Notes: generated from the letters alone by a model not told the origin. A stretch of DNA of 64,000 nt from Paraburkholderia franconis (GCF_009362735.1 NZ_WHNP01000012.1:87308-151307); one strand, 5' to 3'. Shown: positions 53,157-62,782, counted from the stretch's first letter. A program made the numbers and translations.

Positions 53157-53995
53157 TCTTTTTCCTCTTTGTTGTGGACGCACGTGTCTCGACTGACGAA
53201 ATACGCGCGATGTCGATGATGAGAATGTGCTGCCGCTTTGTTTTCCGCTTCGATTGCTTTATCCGCTTTGACCGCATCGACCGTATGCACGGGATCGAAA
53301 CATCGGGCCGTGCGAGGGCCTCATGCGCGCGCACGACGGTTCGTGTCGATGCCTGTGTGTACCTGCTGGAGCGGCGTGCCGTGAGACCGCCACTGGTGTT
53401 GCCGGCGCAGCGCGTCGTGCGGATGCCGAAGCGCAGACGATGACGACGCATTGCCCCACCGACGCAGCCCGGAAGAGGTTTTCCGGCTTTCGTGGAGCGG
53501 AGGGATGAATAGAGCGCCGAACCGATCCGGGGATCTGCCCGTATGGCTATAGCGAGGCGAATATATTGGCTCGTTAGCGAGCAGTAAACGTTTACGAGTG
53601 AGCTGTAGTCTTTTGTCCACACAGCTCGCAATGGCCTACCAAAGAACGGCTACCTGTGCCGCTGCAATTCGCTGCGCGCGCATTCAGTCGGAATCCTCAT
53701 ATGTGAATCGAGGTTCTATTGCGACGCAACGAAGCGCAGGTTTCATATGCGCCTGGTAAATCCGCATCGCTTGGCCTAGGCTTAATACAGCCGGCCTCCG
53801 GGGCGAGAAAAAGCGTCACGGTTCTCCCCGATTTTGCGCAGCCGACCGTTCCGACAATCAACGCTTTTAATTTTTAAGCTTTTGTTGTTTGAGAAGGGTT
53901 GCGCGATTGTGCCTGTCTACGCCGTTTCAGGCGTGGAAGAACGCCGTATTCCAGCGCACGCTATTCTCAAGCAATAAAAAGCGGAGGAGACGCTC
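53157..53995. other. Divergent region between porin and PQQ dehydrogenase genes
   Basis: This 839-base gap is the longest without a gene in the window. It must contain both divergent promoters. A palindrome (53584-53595) and a small hairpin (GCTCG-TTAG-CGAGC, 53569-53582) lie in the middle, and an AT-rich run lies at 53866-53886. Short ORFs on both strands show no family resemblance. Confidence 0.5.
53584..53595. promoter_or_regulatory. LacI-type palindrome GTAAACGTTTAC
   Basis: This perfect 12-base palindrome has the AACGTT centre of LacI-family operators. It lies in the divergent porin/PQQ dehydrogenase region, 428 bases before the porin start. No LacI-family gene is in the window. Confidence 0.35.
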
Positions 53996-55729
53996 ATGCC
54001 CACATCCCCCCGGTACTTCGCCGTCTTCGTTCCCTTGCTCGTCGCGGCTCTTGCGCCCGTTGCCTCGCATGGCGCCGACGAGGTGCAGAACGCCGCGACC
54101 ATGACATCAGCGCCCGTGCCTTCGACGTTTCAGCCCGTCGACCAGGCACAGCTCGACGGCGCGGCCAGCAATTCGTCCGACTGGCTGCATTCGAACGGAT
54201 CGTATGCGCAGACACGCTTCTATCCCGGCACGCAGATCAACAAGTCGAATGTGTCGAAGCTGAGGCCCGTCTTCATCTTCCAGACGGCGGTCAACGAGTC
54301 GATGGAAACAGCGCCGATCGTGAAGAACGGCGTCATGTTCATCACCACATCGTTCAATCACGTGTACGCGCTGGATGCCGTAACGGGCAAGGAATTCTGG
54401 CACTACAAGCACAAGATGGGTTCCGTGACGACATTCTGTTGCGGGCCCAACAATCGTGGCGTGGCGATTTCCGGTGACAGGCTTTACATGGGCACGCTCG
54501 ATTCCAAGCTGGTCGCACTCGATGCGAAGACAGGCAACGTGCTGTGGCAAAGCCAGATCGCCGATCCCGATCAGGGCTATTCGGAAACGATGGCGCCCGT
54601 CGTCGTCGACGGCAAGGTGCTGATCGGCACGAACGGCGGCGAATACGGCATTCGTGGTTTCGTGAAGGCGTTCGATGCGAACTCCGGTCAACTGCTGTGG
54701 ACGTTCTACACGATTCCGGACAAGGGCCAGGAAGGCGTGTGGGCGACGAAGGACGCGACGGGGCGCGACGAGCACCGCGATATCGACGCAGAGAAGAAGC
54801 AGCTTGCAGATAAGGGCGGCGACTTCTACAAGACGCTCGGCGGTGGCGTATGGATGGCGCCTGCCATCGACCGCAAGACACATACGGTGTACTTCGTCGT
54901 CGGCAATCCGTCGCCTGACCTGTATGGCGCGATCCGGCCGGGAGACAACCTGTACACGGATTCGCTCGTCGCGATCGATCTGGAAACGGGCAAGTACAAA
55001 TGGCACTTCCAGTACGTGCCGCACGACGTCTGGGACCTCGATGCCGTCAGTTCGCCGATCCTGATCGACGTGCGCGATACCAACGGCAAGATGATTCCAG
55101 GCGTGATCCACGCGGGCAAGACGGGGCACGTGTATGTGCACGATCGCGCGACGGGGCGTCTGATCCGTTATTCGCAGGCCATGATTCCGCAGGAGAACAT
55201 GTGGACGCTGCCGACGCCGCAAGGCGCGCGGATGCTGCCGGGTGCGAACGGCGGCGTCGAATGGTCGCCGATGGCGTTCGATCCGCAGACGCGTCTGGCG
55301 TATGCGGCCAACCTGCATCAGCCGATGACGTATCAGGTCGAAGAGACGCCTTATCCGGGCGGCAGCAAGCTGTGGCTCGGCGGCGCGTTCAAGGTGATTC
55401 CGTCCGAAGGGCAATGGGGCAAGCTGTCGGCCGTCAACGTCGATACGGGCAAGGTCGTGTGGGACTTCAAGACGGCGCAACCGCTGATCGGCGGCGTGCT
55501 CGCGACGGCGGGCGGCCTCGTGTTCAACGGCGAGGGCAATGGCCTGTTCCGCGCATTCGATGCATCGACGGGCAAGAAGCTGTGGGAATTCCAGTGCGGA
55601 GCGGGCGTGAATGCGCCAGCCGTGTCGTATAGCGTGCATGGCAAGCAATACATTGCCGTCGCGGCGGGCGGCAATACGCAACTCGACTACAAGCGCGGCA
55701 ATACCGTGCTTGTCTTCGCGCTGCCGTGA
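53996..55729 (+). CDS. PQQ-dependent alcohol dehydrogenase (methanol/ethanol family quinoprotein)
   Basis: This 577-residue periplasmic quinoprotein has a 26-residue signal peptide and the eight-bladed propeller of the MDH/EDH family, with W-motif repeats. The vicinal disulfide Cys148-Cys149 in FCCGPNNRG is present. The catalytic region reads [14 protein letters not shown], with Asp347 as the probable base. Asp349 occupies the position that in XoxF-type enzymes coordinates a lanthanide, where calcium enzymes of the MxaF type have Ala. The start follows GCGGAGGAGA. A cytochrome c gene is coupled downstream. The substrate is a primary or secondary alcohol of unknown type. Confidence 0.9.
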   Translation: MPTSPRYFAVFVPLLVAALAPVASHGADEVQNAATMTSAPVPSTFQPVDQAQLDGAASNSSDWLHSNGSYAQTRFYPGTQINKSNVSKLRPVFIFQTAVNESMETAPIVKNGVMFITTSFNHVYALDAVTGKEFWHYKHKMGSVTTFCCGPNNRGVAISGDRLYMGTLDSKLVALDAKTGNVLWQSQIADPDQGYSETMAPVVVDGKVLIGTNGGEYGIRGFVKAFDANSGQLLWTFYTIPDKGQEGVWATKDATGRDEHRDIDAEKKQLADKGGDFYKTLGGGVWMAPAIDRKTHTVYFVVGNPSPDLYGAIRPGDNLYTDSLVAIDLETGKYKWHFQYVPHDVWDLDAVSSPILIDVRDTNGKMIPGVIHAGKTGHVYVHDRATGRLIRYSQAMIPQENMWTLPTPQGARMLPGANGGVEWSPMAFDPQTRLAYAANLHQPMTYQVEETPYPGGSKLWLGGAFKVIPSEGQWGKLSAVNVDTGKVVWDFKTAQPLIGGVLATAGGLVFNGEGNGLFRAFDASTGKKLWEFQCGAGVNAPAVSYSVHGKQYIAVAAGGNTQLDYKRGNTVLVFALP

Positions 55730-56358
55730 TGAGGGGCGCGCGTGAGGTTCCATTCGCGCAGCGCGGCGGGTGCCTGGCACGTCGCGCGTGCGCGGCCCTG
55801 TTGTGCGTGAGCGGCATGCTGTGGCCGCTCACCTATGCGCATGCGGATGCCGAAGCCGGCAAGACGAAGGCGCAAACGTGCGCGGCGTGTCATGGGCCAA
55901 TGGGCAATTCGACCGACCCGCAGTATCCCGTTCTCGCGGGGCAGACCGCGCGATACATGTACCTTCAGTTGAAGGACTTCAAGGAAGGACGCCGCAAGGA
56001 CCCGCGCATGTCGCCGATGGCCGCGAACCTGTCGCGCGACGATATGCAGGATCTCGCCGACTATTTCGCCGCGCAAAAGCCCGCGCCGATCGCGTTCAAG
56101 GCGGATGGCGCGGCCGTTGCGGCAGGGCAGAAGAAGTCGGCCGAGGTGCTCTGCACGGTGTGCCATCTCGGCGGGTTCTCTGGACAGAACGAGATACCGC
56201 GTGTCGCGGGTCAGCAGTATCAGTACATCGTCAAGCAGTTGCAGGACTTTCGCTCACACACCCGCACCAATGACGCGGGAAATATGGCGAGCGTCACGCG
56301 CAATCTGACCGACGACGATATCCGTAACCTCGCCAGTTACGTTGCGAATCTCCAGTAG
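55729..56358 (+). CDS. Diheme cytochrome c, probable electron acceptor of the PQQ dehydrogenase
   Basis: This 209-residue periplasmic protein has a signal peptide (hydrophobic ACAALLCVSGMLWPLTYAHA) and two heme-binding motifs, CAACH at residues 51-55 and CTVCH at 142-146. Each is followed by a c553-type fold with methionine ligand regions (RMSPMAANL and NMASVTRNL). The ATG overlaps the dehydrogenase stop codon (TGATG), and a GTG one codon earlier is possible. It probably takes electrons from the quinoprotein. Confidence 0.9.
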   Translation: MRGAREVPFAQRGGCLARRACAALLCVSGMLWPLTYAHADAEAGKTKAQTCAACHGPMGNSTDPQYPVLAGQTARYMYLQLKDFKEGRRKDPRMSPMAANLSRDDMQDLADYFAAQKPAPIAFKADGAAVAAGQKKSAEVLCTVCHLGGFSGQNEIPRVAGQQYQYIVKQLQDFRSHTRTNDAGNMASVTRNLTDDDIRNLASYVANLQ

Positions 56359-56373
56359 CGCCAGGGAGGCGAA

Positions 56374-57039
56374 ATGAGACAGACGGTCGGATATGTTGCA
56401 CGTGCATTGCTCGTGTCAGGCACGCTCGCATCGACGCTGCCGTTTCCGGCGCTCGCTCAGGACCAGGGCGAAACGAATCGCCAGCTGCTTGCTGCCGCGA
56501 AAGACGGCGACCGCGCGAGCGTCGATGCGGCGCTCGGACGTGGCGCATCCGTGGATGCTGAAAACCGGATCGGCGACACGGCGCTGATCACTGCCTGCAA
56601 GAAGGGCGACGTCGCCATCGCGCGCACATTGATCGAACATGGCGCGAACGTGAAGCATGCCGACGCGCCGGGCATCACGGCTTTGATGGCGGCCGCGTAT
56701 GGCGGCTATGACGAAATCGTCGTATTGCTGCTCGCGCACGGCGCCGATCCGCTGGCGACGGACCGCGTCGGCAAGACCGCGATGGAATACGCAGCCGGCC
56801 AGGGACAGACACCGGTAGTGAAGCAATTGCTCGACGCCGGCATCGACGTGAACCGGCAGTACAAGAACGAACTCACCGCGTTGATGTGGGCCGCAGGCTA
56901 CGACCGCGCCGACACCGTGAAGCTGCTGCTCGCGCGCGGCGCGAATGTATCGCTCAAGGACAATCGCGGAATGACGGCAATGGACATTGCCGCGCAGACG
57001 AAGTCGAATCAGGTCACGGGCTTGTTGTCCGTGCACTAG
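56374..57039 (+). CDS. Secreted ankyrin-repeat protein
   Basis: This 221-residue protein has a signal peptide of about 28 residues (ending PALAQ) and five ankyrin repeats, recognisable by DTALITACKKGDVAIARTLIEHGANV, TALMAAAYGGYDEIVVLLLAHGADP and similar units. It starts 15 bases after the cytochrome c gene with CAGGGAGGCG. A periplasmic ankyrin protein may scaffold the dehydrogenase and cytochrome or protect them. The binding partner is unknown. Confidence 0.88.
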   Translation: MRQTVGYVARALLVSGTLASTLPFPALAQDQGETNRQLLAAAKDGDRASVDAALGRGASVDAENRIGDTALITACKKGDVAIARTLIEHGANVKHADAPGITALMAAAYGGYDEIVVLLLAHGADPLATDRVGKTAMEYAAGQGQTPVVKQLLDAGIDVNRQYKNELTALMWAAGYDRADTVKLLLARGANVSLKDNRGMTAMDIAAQTKSNQVTGLLSVH

Positions 57040-57092
57040 CCGTCGTGTAGCCGTCGCGCTGCCGTCGTGCCGCTAAGGGCGCTCGACGGTTG

Positions 57093-57695
57093 CTAACCAG
57101 CGCCCTTATCCGCTTTCAACGCGCCTCGCACGAAGCCGCGCACGGCGGCCAGAATCTTTCGCGCTTCGGCGGGATCTTCAGTGGCGCGCGCAAGAACCAT
57201 CCCACCGATCATCGCCGCCAGCGCGCCCGTCGCCTCACGCGTTCGCTCGCTGCGCTGTTCCGCGCGGCTGCGCTGCCCGAGCCAGCGCAAATAGGCTCGC
57301 ACGTTGTCGCTACACGCGATACGCGCAAGGTCGTCGGCGCGCGCGAGCTCCGTGCCGCACGCGGCAAGCACGCAGCCCCGGTCGGGATGCTCGCAGTGGA
57401 TGTTGCTGAGATAAGCGTCTGCAATGTCGGCCAATGCAGGGGGCTGCCCATCTTTCGCGGTGGTTGCCGTTCTGTCGAGCCACGCGAGCGTTTCGTCCGT
57501 AGCGTGGGAAAGGGCTTCGGCGATGAGCGCTTCCTTCGATTCGAAATGCGCGTAGAAACCGCCGTGCGTCAAGCCGACGCGCTTCATGATGGCCGCCACG
57601 CTGACACCGTCCGGTCCGTGTTCGCGAATTGCGCGCGCGGCGGCTTCGATGATCCGGCCTCGCGTCGCCTGTTTGTGATCTTCACTCCACGGCAT
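57093..57695 (-). CDS. TetR-family transcriptional repressor
   Basis: This 200-residue regulator has an N-terminal TetR helix-turn-helix (RIIEAAARAIREHGPDGVSVAAIMKRVGLTHGGFYAHFESKEALIAEAL region, residues 13-60). Its C-terminal part fits the Rutt-type TetR_C family. It is divergent from a membrane protein gene, and two inverted repeats fill the gap. It probably represses both itself and the membrane protein gene. Confidence 0.9.
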   Translation of the reverse strand: MPWSEDHKQATRGRIIEAAARAIREHGPDGVSVAAIMKRVGLTHGGFYAHFESKEALIAEALSHATDETLAWLDRTATTAKDGQPPALADIADAYLSNIHCEHPDRGCVLAACGTELARADDLARIACSDNVRAYLRWLGQRSRAEQRSERTREATGALAAMIGGMVLARATEDPAEARKILAAVRGFVRGALKADKGAG

Positions 57696-57717
57696 GAATG
57701 CCTCCCTCTCTTTTAGG

Positions 57718-57768
57718 TTGACAAAATATGATGATCGACATATTTTGTCAATATGACAGACGTCATAT
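57718..57768. promoter_or_regulatory. TetR operator region, two inverted repeats
   Basis: TTGACAAAATATG (57718-57730) and CATATTTTGTCAA (57739-57751) form a perfect 13-base inverted repeat around 8 bases. ATATGAC (57751-57757) and GTCATAT (57762-57768) form a second, abutting it. They lie between the divergent TetR and membrane protein genes. Confidence 0.75.
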
Positions 57769-57782
57769 TGTGGGAGGCTGCG

Positions 57783-58511
57783 ATGATCGACGTGATTGGT
57801 GCGGTTGTGCTGGGGACGGTGTCAGCACTCGTGGTATTCGTCTACCTGCATTTTCCTGCGTGGACTGGCAGGCAGCGCGCCGTCGCGGGCAGCGCGTTCG
57901 GCGCATGGTTCGGATTGGTCGTGGCATGCGGCGCGACGGGCGTGCTGGGTGCTGCGCGTGGAATAGGGCCGGCCGGATTGGGCATCGCGGTCATCGTGCC
58001 ATTCGCGGTGCTCTCATACCTGAGCACGCGGCCAGGCGCGTTGCGCGATGCACTCGGCACCATTCCCTTGCCTGTGCTGATCGGCGTGCATGCAATGCGA
58101 TTGCTGGGCGTGTTGTTTGTCTTGCTCTTTTGGGAACGCAGGTTGCCCGCACCGTTCGCACCTGCGGCGGGCTGGGGAGATGTGACGATTGGCGCGTTGG
58201 CGTTACCCGTCGCTTATATGGCCGCGACGCGGGCACCGGCGTGGCGCGTTGCAACGCTGATCTGGAGTGCGCTCGGACTGTTCGATCTGGCGGACGCCAT
58301 CTTTCTGGGCGCGGCTTCGTCCTCGGGTATTCCCTTTGGCTTCGCCAACGGGAGCACGAGCAGCGATCTGATGACGACGTTGCCGTGGATTCTCATTCCG
58401 TGCTTCAACGTACCGTTGCTCGCTCACCTGCATATTCTGATTTTTCAACGGCTGCTGCGCTCGCAAAGCGCGAGCGGGCACGGACAGCCCATTGCGCGTC
58501 ACTCGGTATGA
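57783..58511 (+). CDS. Multi-spanning membrane protein, unknown
   Basis: This 242-residue protein has about seven predicted transmembrane helices and no soluble domain. An upstream in-frame ATG lies inside the operator, so ATG 57783 with GTGGGAGGCTG is chosen. No family is named from memory. As the divergent target of a TetR repressor, a role in transport or membrane stress is plausible but not shown. Confidence 0.75.
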   Translation: MIDVIGAVVLGTVSALVVFVYLHFPAWTGRQRAVAGSAFGAWFGLVVACGATGVLGAARGIGPAGLGIAVIVPFAVLSYLSTRPGALRDALGTIPLPVLIGVHAMRLLGVLFVLLFWERRLPAPFAPAAGWGDVTIGALALPVAYMAATRAPAWRVATLIWSALGLFDLADAIFLGAASSSGIPFGFANGSTSSDLMTTLPWILIPCFNVPLLAHLHILIFQRLLRSQSASGHGQPIARHSV

Positions 58512-58530
58512 GTCGACTCCTCGATGCGAG

Positions 58531-59466
58531 TCAAAGACCCAGCAGCGCGCGCACATGCGCGCGCGTGCCGCCCGCAAGCCCCTCTGTGCTGTACCCGCCT
58601 TCGAGTATCGACACGATGCGCCCGTCGCATGTTTCGTCGGCAATGCGCGTCAGTTCGCGAGTGATCCAGTGAAAGTCGCCGTCGTCGAGGCGCAACGCGG
58701 CAAGCGGATCGAGCCGATGCGCGTCGAAACCGGCCGAGATGATGATCAGCTCGGGCTCGAAATGGCGTATGGCCGGCAACATCTCGGCTTCGATGCGCGT
58801 GCGAAACAACGCGGAATCGCAACCGGGCGGCAGCGGCACATTGACGATGTTGTGGCTCACGCCCGTTTCGGCAGCCGAGCCCGTCCCCGGATAGAGCGGC
58901 GATTGATGGCTCGATGCATAGAAGAGTTCGGGCCGGTTGTAGAACGCGGCTTGCGTGCCATTGCCGTGATGAACGTCGAAATCGACAACCGCGACGCGCT
59001 CCAGCTTGTGCACGTCATAAGCGTATGCGGCCGCAATGGCAGCCTGATTGAAGATGCAAAAACCCATCGCGCGTGACGGTTCTGCGTGATGTCCGCAAGG
59101 ACGCGTCGCGCAGAACACGTTGCGCGCTTCTCCGCCGAGCACGGCATCGACGCCCGCGCATGCCGCGCCCACGCAGCGCATCACGGCTTCCCACGAACCC
59201 GGCGACATCACGGTATCGCCGCCATCCAGCGGCATGTAGCCGTGTGTTGGCGCGAGGTCCACGACCTCGTCGATGAAGTCCTGCTCGTGGATGAGTTGCA
59301 CCTGTTCGAGGGTGCCCATCGGCGCGTCGCGCCATTCGAGCGCGGCGAACTCGGGCGCGCGCAACGTGTTCAGGACCGTCTTCAGACGTTCCGGTGACTC
59401 CGGATGATGCGGACCCGGTTGATGGTTCAGGCAGGCTGAATGCGTGTAGACAAGGGTCGAAGGCAT
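58531..59466 (-). CDS. Histone-deacetylase-family amidohydrolase (acetoin utilisation/acetylpolyamine type)
   Basis: This 311-residue zinc enzyme has RPCGHHAEP with His126-His127 and DFDVHHGNGT at 162-171, where Asp164 and His166 are zinc ligands. The third ligand lies in SAGFDAH. EGGYSTEGL ends the active site. The family includes AcuC and acetylpolyamine amidohydrolases, which deacetylate proteins or small amines. It is convergent with the membrane protein gene. The substrate is unknown. Confidence 0.88.
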   Translation of the reverse strand: MPSTLVYTHSACLNHQPGPHHPESPERLKTVLNTLRAPEFAALEWRDAPMGTLEQVQLIHEQDFIDEVVDLAPTHGYMPLDGGDTVMSPGSWEAVMRCVGAACAGVDAVLGGEARNVFCATRPCGHHAEPSRAMGFCIFNQAAIAAAYAYDVHKLERVAVVDFDVHHGNGTQAAFYNRPELFYASSHQSPLYPGTGSAAETGVSHNIVNVPLPPGCDSALFRTRIEAEMLPAIRHFEPELIIISAGFDAHRLDPLAALRLDDGDFHWITRELTRIADETCDGRIVSILEGGYSTEGLAGGTRAHVRALLGL

Positions 59467-59965
59467 AGGTGCTGATGCTCGGCAGGACGGGCATCGTCTC
59501 CTTGTGATTGGCGTTTTCGCATGGACAGAGAGCTGGCGTTTCGAGTCTCGCCGGCTCTTTATGTTTCGCTATGGGTTCGCTAAGTGTAAGGTCGCGTCTG
59601 TCGCGCGAAACAATAAAAGAAAGTTTGGCAGGCTATAGGCTTTCGTTTATGGCGTAACGACCGGCGTGAGCGCCGAAGCCCTCATCGCTCACCGCCGCGC
59701 GGCGATGGCCGCCTATATGTGTCGAAGATCATTCACTTTGTCGATGCACTCGCCTAAATCGACGGTAGCGAAGATTCTTCTCCGCGAGCTTTGCCATATC
59801 GAGTGATCGGATCGACAGCCGAATATTCAATTCGATAACGACACAGCAAAAGCGAAGCGCGTCGCGACGCCGCAAGCATCTTCCATTTGCGGCTGACCCT
59901 GGAAACAATTGCATTCGTAACCGTGCTCTATAACGGTTCTATGCGAATGCAAATCAGGAGGCGTC
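59467..59965. other. Divergent region upstream of the YeeE/YedE genes
   Basis: This 499-base gap separates the amidohydrolase gene (minus) from the YeeE gene (plus). The last 60 bases carry nested inverted repeats, described separately. No coding ORF is convincing. Confidence 0.45.
59909..59952 (+). promoter_or_regulatory. Nested inverted repeats before the YeeE/YedE genes
   Basis: TTGCATTCG (59909-59917) is inverted as CGAATGCAA (59944-59952), and AACCG (59919-59923) is inverted as CGGTT (59934-59938). TATAAC at 59929-59934 sits in the middle. The structure could be an operator around a promoter or a leader hairpin. Confidence 0.5.
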
Positions 59966-60400
59966 GTGTCGATTGATGTGGAGAGCTTTACTCCATTCTT
60001 TTCTCTTGCCAGCGGTATCGTCATCGGCGTGGCGGCGGCCGTGCTGGTGCTTTTCAACGGACGAATCGCCGGTATCAGCGGCATTCTCGGCGGCCTGCTG
60101 GGCGCGTCACGCGACGATTCGGGCTGGCGTGCGGCGTTCATCGCGGGACTCATCGGCACGCCCATTCTGGCGAGCGCGCTGGGCCACCCGATATCGCCCG
60201 ACATTCAGGCGGGATGGGGCGAGATCATCGTCGCCGGTTTTCTCGTGGACGTCGGCACGCGTTACGCGAGCGGCTGCACGAGCGGTCACGGCGTCTGTGG
60301 CATTTCGCGTGGATCGATCCGCTCGCTGGCCGCGACGGTGACGTTCATGGCGACGGGCTTCGTGACGGTGTTCGTGCTGCGGCATCCGGCGGGAGGCTGA
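59966..60400 (+). CDS. YeeE/YedE family sulfur transport protein, first half
   Basis: This 144-residue membrane protein has about four helices and the family motif GTRYASGCTSGHGVCGISR at about residues 95-113, with the conserved cysteines. The GTG start follows CAGGAGGCGTC. The next gene encodes the complementary half of the family, so the pair probably forms one thiosulfate or sulfur-compound channel, as in two-gene PmpA/PmpB systems. Confidence 0.88.
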   Translation: MSIDVESFTPFFSLASGIVIGVAAAVLVLFNGRIAGISGILGGLLGASRDDSGWRAAFIAGLIGTPILASALGHPISPDIQAGWGEIIVAGFLVDVGTRYASGCTSGHGVCGISRGSIRSLAATVTFMATGFVTVFVLRHPAGG

Positions 60401-60401
60401 T

Positions 60402-60833
60402 TTGAACGTGCTGACTGCGTTAGTAGCCGGGCTGCTGTTCGGTATCGGCCTGATGGTGTCGGGCATGGCCAATCCGGCGAAAGTACTCGGTTTTCTCGAC
60501 ATTGCAGGACGATGGGACCCGTCGCTCGCATTCGTGATGGTCGGTGCAATCGGTATCGCGTCGGTTGCTTTTCTGCTCGCAAAACGCAGCGCAAAATCGC
60601 TGCTTGGGCTGCCGATGCAAATACCCGCTAGCACGAGCGTAACGGCAAGGCTTATTCTCGGAAGCGCGGTCTTTGGCGTGGGCTGGGGCGTCGCGGGATT
60701 CTGTCCGGGGCCGGCACTGGTCGCGCTCGGCGCCGGATATCCGAAAGCCTGGGGTTTCGTCGCGGCGATGCTGGGCGGAATGGCCGTATTCGAACTGGTC
60801 GAGCGATTGCAACGCCGCCGGCAGCATGCGTGA
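60402..60833 (+). CDS. YeeE/YedE family sulfur transport protein, second half
   Basis: This 143-residue membrane protein has four helices and the family motif GWGVAGFCPGPALVALG near residue 92, with a conserved cysteine. It begins at a TTG one base after the preceding stop codon, with GGGAGG upstream. It is the second subunit of the YeeE/YedE pair. Confidence 0.88.
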   Translation: MNVLTALVAGLLFGIGLMVSGMANPAKVLGFLDIAGRWDPSLAFVMVGAIGIASVAFLLAKRSAKSLLGLPMQIPASTSVTARLILGSAVFGVGWGVAGFCPGPALVALGAGYPKAWGFVAAMLGGMAVFELVERLQRRRQHA

Positions 60834-60956
60834 ACGGGTTCTTGTGAGATCCGACAAAACCGAACAGTAAGAGCACTCGCTTTATTCCAGTCCATTTCGC
60901 GGCCCCGTCTATAAGGCCAAAGCGAGGCCGCGCAAGTTTGACTCAAGAGGTGCGCG

Positions 60957-62768
60957 ATGAGTCGAATGACCAGCAGTTCGAACGGCGCCGACGTCGGCTC
61001 GCTCAATCGATTGCTGCGGCGTATGCCGGGGATTGCGATGCTGCGCGCTTATCAGCGCGCCTGGTTTTCGCACGACGTCGTTGCGGGCCTGGTGCTCACG
61101 ACGGTGCTCGTTCCCGCAGGGTTGGGCTACGCGGAGGCGGCGCGCCTGCCGGCTATTTCCGGGCTCTACGCAACGGTGGCTGGAATCGTCGCGTACGCGC
61201 TGTTCGGGCCGAGCCGCATCCTCGTGCTTGGACCCGACTCGGCATTGGCCGCGCTGATCGCATCGATTGTGTTGCCGCTGGCGGGCGCACACACCGAGCG
61301 TCTATTGGTGCTGGCCAGCATGCTCGCGATCCTGTCGGGCGTGTTTTGCATCGCCGTGGGCGTGTGCCGTCTCGGCTTCGTCACGGATTTGCTCTCGAAG
61401 CCGATTCGTCAGGGCTATCTGAACGGCGTCGCGCTCACCGTTATCATCAGCCAGGCGCCCAAACTGCTCGGCTTCGATGTCGAGGGCAGCAACCTGGTGC
61501 AAGAAGCCGCCGGTCTCGTTCACGGCGTGCTCAAGGGGCAGTTGAACGGCGTGACCTGCTTGATCGGCGCCGCCTGCCTGCTGGTGATTTTCGCGTTCAA
61601 GCGCTGGCTGCCGGCTGTCCCCGGGATACTCGTCGCCGTCGTCGGCGCGACATTGGCCGTCGCGCTCTTCGAGCTCGACCGGCAAGCAGGTGTGGCCGTC
61701 GTCGGCAATGTGCCGCAAGGGTTGCCGCTGCCGTCCGTTCCGCTGGTCTCGCTCGATGAAGTCGTGGCGTTGCTGCCCGGCGCGATCGCGATTGCGCTCA
61801 TTTCGCTTGCGGATATCGCGGTGCTTTCGCGTGTGTTCGCCGAACGCCACCGCGAAAGCGTCGACCGGGATCAGGAACTGGTCGCGCTCGGTGCGGCCAA
61901 TATCGTCACCGGGCTTTTTCAGGGCTTTCCCGTGACGAGCAGTGCGTCGCGAACGCCCGTCGCCGAATCGGCGGGCGCCAGGACGCAGATAACGGGCATC
62001 GTCGCGGCGTTGTGCGTGTCGGCGTTGCTGATCTTCGCGCCGACGCTGTTGCGCGCGCTGCCCGCCGCCGCGCTCGGCGCGGTTGTCGTTGCGGCGGGTC
62101 TCGCGCTCTTCGAGGTGCGCGATGTGATTCGTCTGCGGCGATTGCGTCGAAGCGAATTCGTGCAATCGATCGCATGCTTTGCGGGCGTCGCGCTGATCGG
62201 TCCTATTCAGGGCATCTTCATCGCAGTGGGACTCGCGTTGATCGCGTTCGTGTGGCGCGCGTGGCGCCCTTACGATGCCGTGCTCGGACGCGTGAATGGA
62301 CGCAAGGGCTATCACGACATTTCACGGCATCCTGAAGCGCGAACGATTCCGGGGCTGGTGCTTTTTCGTTGGGACGCGCCTTTGTTTTTCGCCAATGCGG
62401 AGATCTTTCGCGAGCATGTGCAGCGCGCGATTGCATCAGCCGTTACGCCCGCCCAATGGGTCGTGGTCGCGGCAGAGCCGATTACGGACATCGACATCAC
62501 CGCTGCCGAAGTACTCGCCGACATGCATGTGCGCTTGCGCGAACGGCACATCGAACTCTGCTTTGCGGAGATGAAAGGCCCCGTCAAGGATCTGCTGCGG
62601 CAGTACGAGCTGTTCGACAGATTGGGCGGGGAGACCTTCTTTCCGACACTCGGCGTGGCCGTGGATGTGTATCTGGAGCGTCACGATGTCGAGTGGCACG
62701 ACTGGGACGACGCTGACGCAGAGCCCGGACGAGGAACGGCGGATGATAAAAAAACCTCGGCGCCATAA
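60957..62768 (+). CDS. SulP-family anion transporter with STAS domain
   Basis: This 603-residue inner-membrane transporter has the SulP core (MPGIAMLRAYQRAWFSHDVVAGLVLTTVLVPAGLGYAEAARLP region; GLYATVAGIVAYALFGPSRILVLGPDSALA in part) with 12-14 helices. A cytoplasmic STAS domain follows at about residues 450-570. Family members carry sulfate, bicarbonate or other oxyanions. It follows the YeeE/YedE genes by 120 bases on the same strand, which supports sulfur uptake. Confidence 0.9.
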   Translation: MSRMTSSSNGADVGSLNRLLRRMPGIAMLRAYQRAWFSHDVVAGLVLTTVLVPAGLGYAEAARLPAISGLYATVAGIVAYALFGPSRILVLGPDSALAALIASIVLPLAGAHTERLLVLASMLAILSGVFCIAVGVCRLGFVTDLLSKPIRQGYLNGVALTVIISQAPKLLGFDVEGSNLVQEAAGLVHGVLKGQLNGVTCLIGAACLLVIFAFKRWLPAVPGILVAVVGATLAVALFELDRQAGVAVVGNVPQGLPLPSVPLVSLDEVVALLPGAIAIALISLADIAVLSRVFAERHRESVDRDQELVALGAANIVTGLFQGFPVTSSASRTPVAESAGARTQITGIVAALCVSALLIFAPTLLRALPAAALGAVVVAAGLALFEVRDVIRLRRLRRSEFVQSIACFAGVALIGPIQGIFIAVGLALIAFVWRAWRPYDAVLGRVNGRKGYHDISRHPEARTIPGLVLFRWDAPLFFANAEIFREHVQRAIASAVTPAQWVVVAAEPITDIDITAAEVLADMHVRLRERHIELCFAEMKGPVKDLLRQYELFDRLGGETFFPTLGVAVDVYLERHDVEWHDWDDADAEPGRGTADDKKTSAP

Positions 62769-62782
62769 AGGTGCCGAGGTTT
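62752..62782. terminator. Terminator at the end of the SulP gene (bidirectional type)
   Basis: CCTCGGCGCC (62755-62764) pairs with GGTGCCGAGG (62770-62779) with one G-U pair. A run of A precedes the left arm and TTT follows the right arm, so it can act on both strands. It overlaps the SulP stop codon. Confidence 0.75.

Noticed and set aside
53174..53508. Short ORFs in the long porin/PQQ dehydrogenase gap
   Set aside because: They are Arg- and Cys-rich, lack ribosome-binding sites and show no family features.
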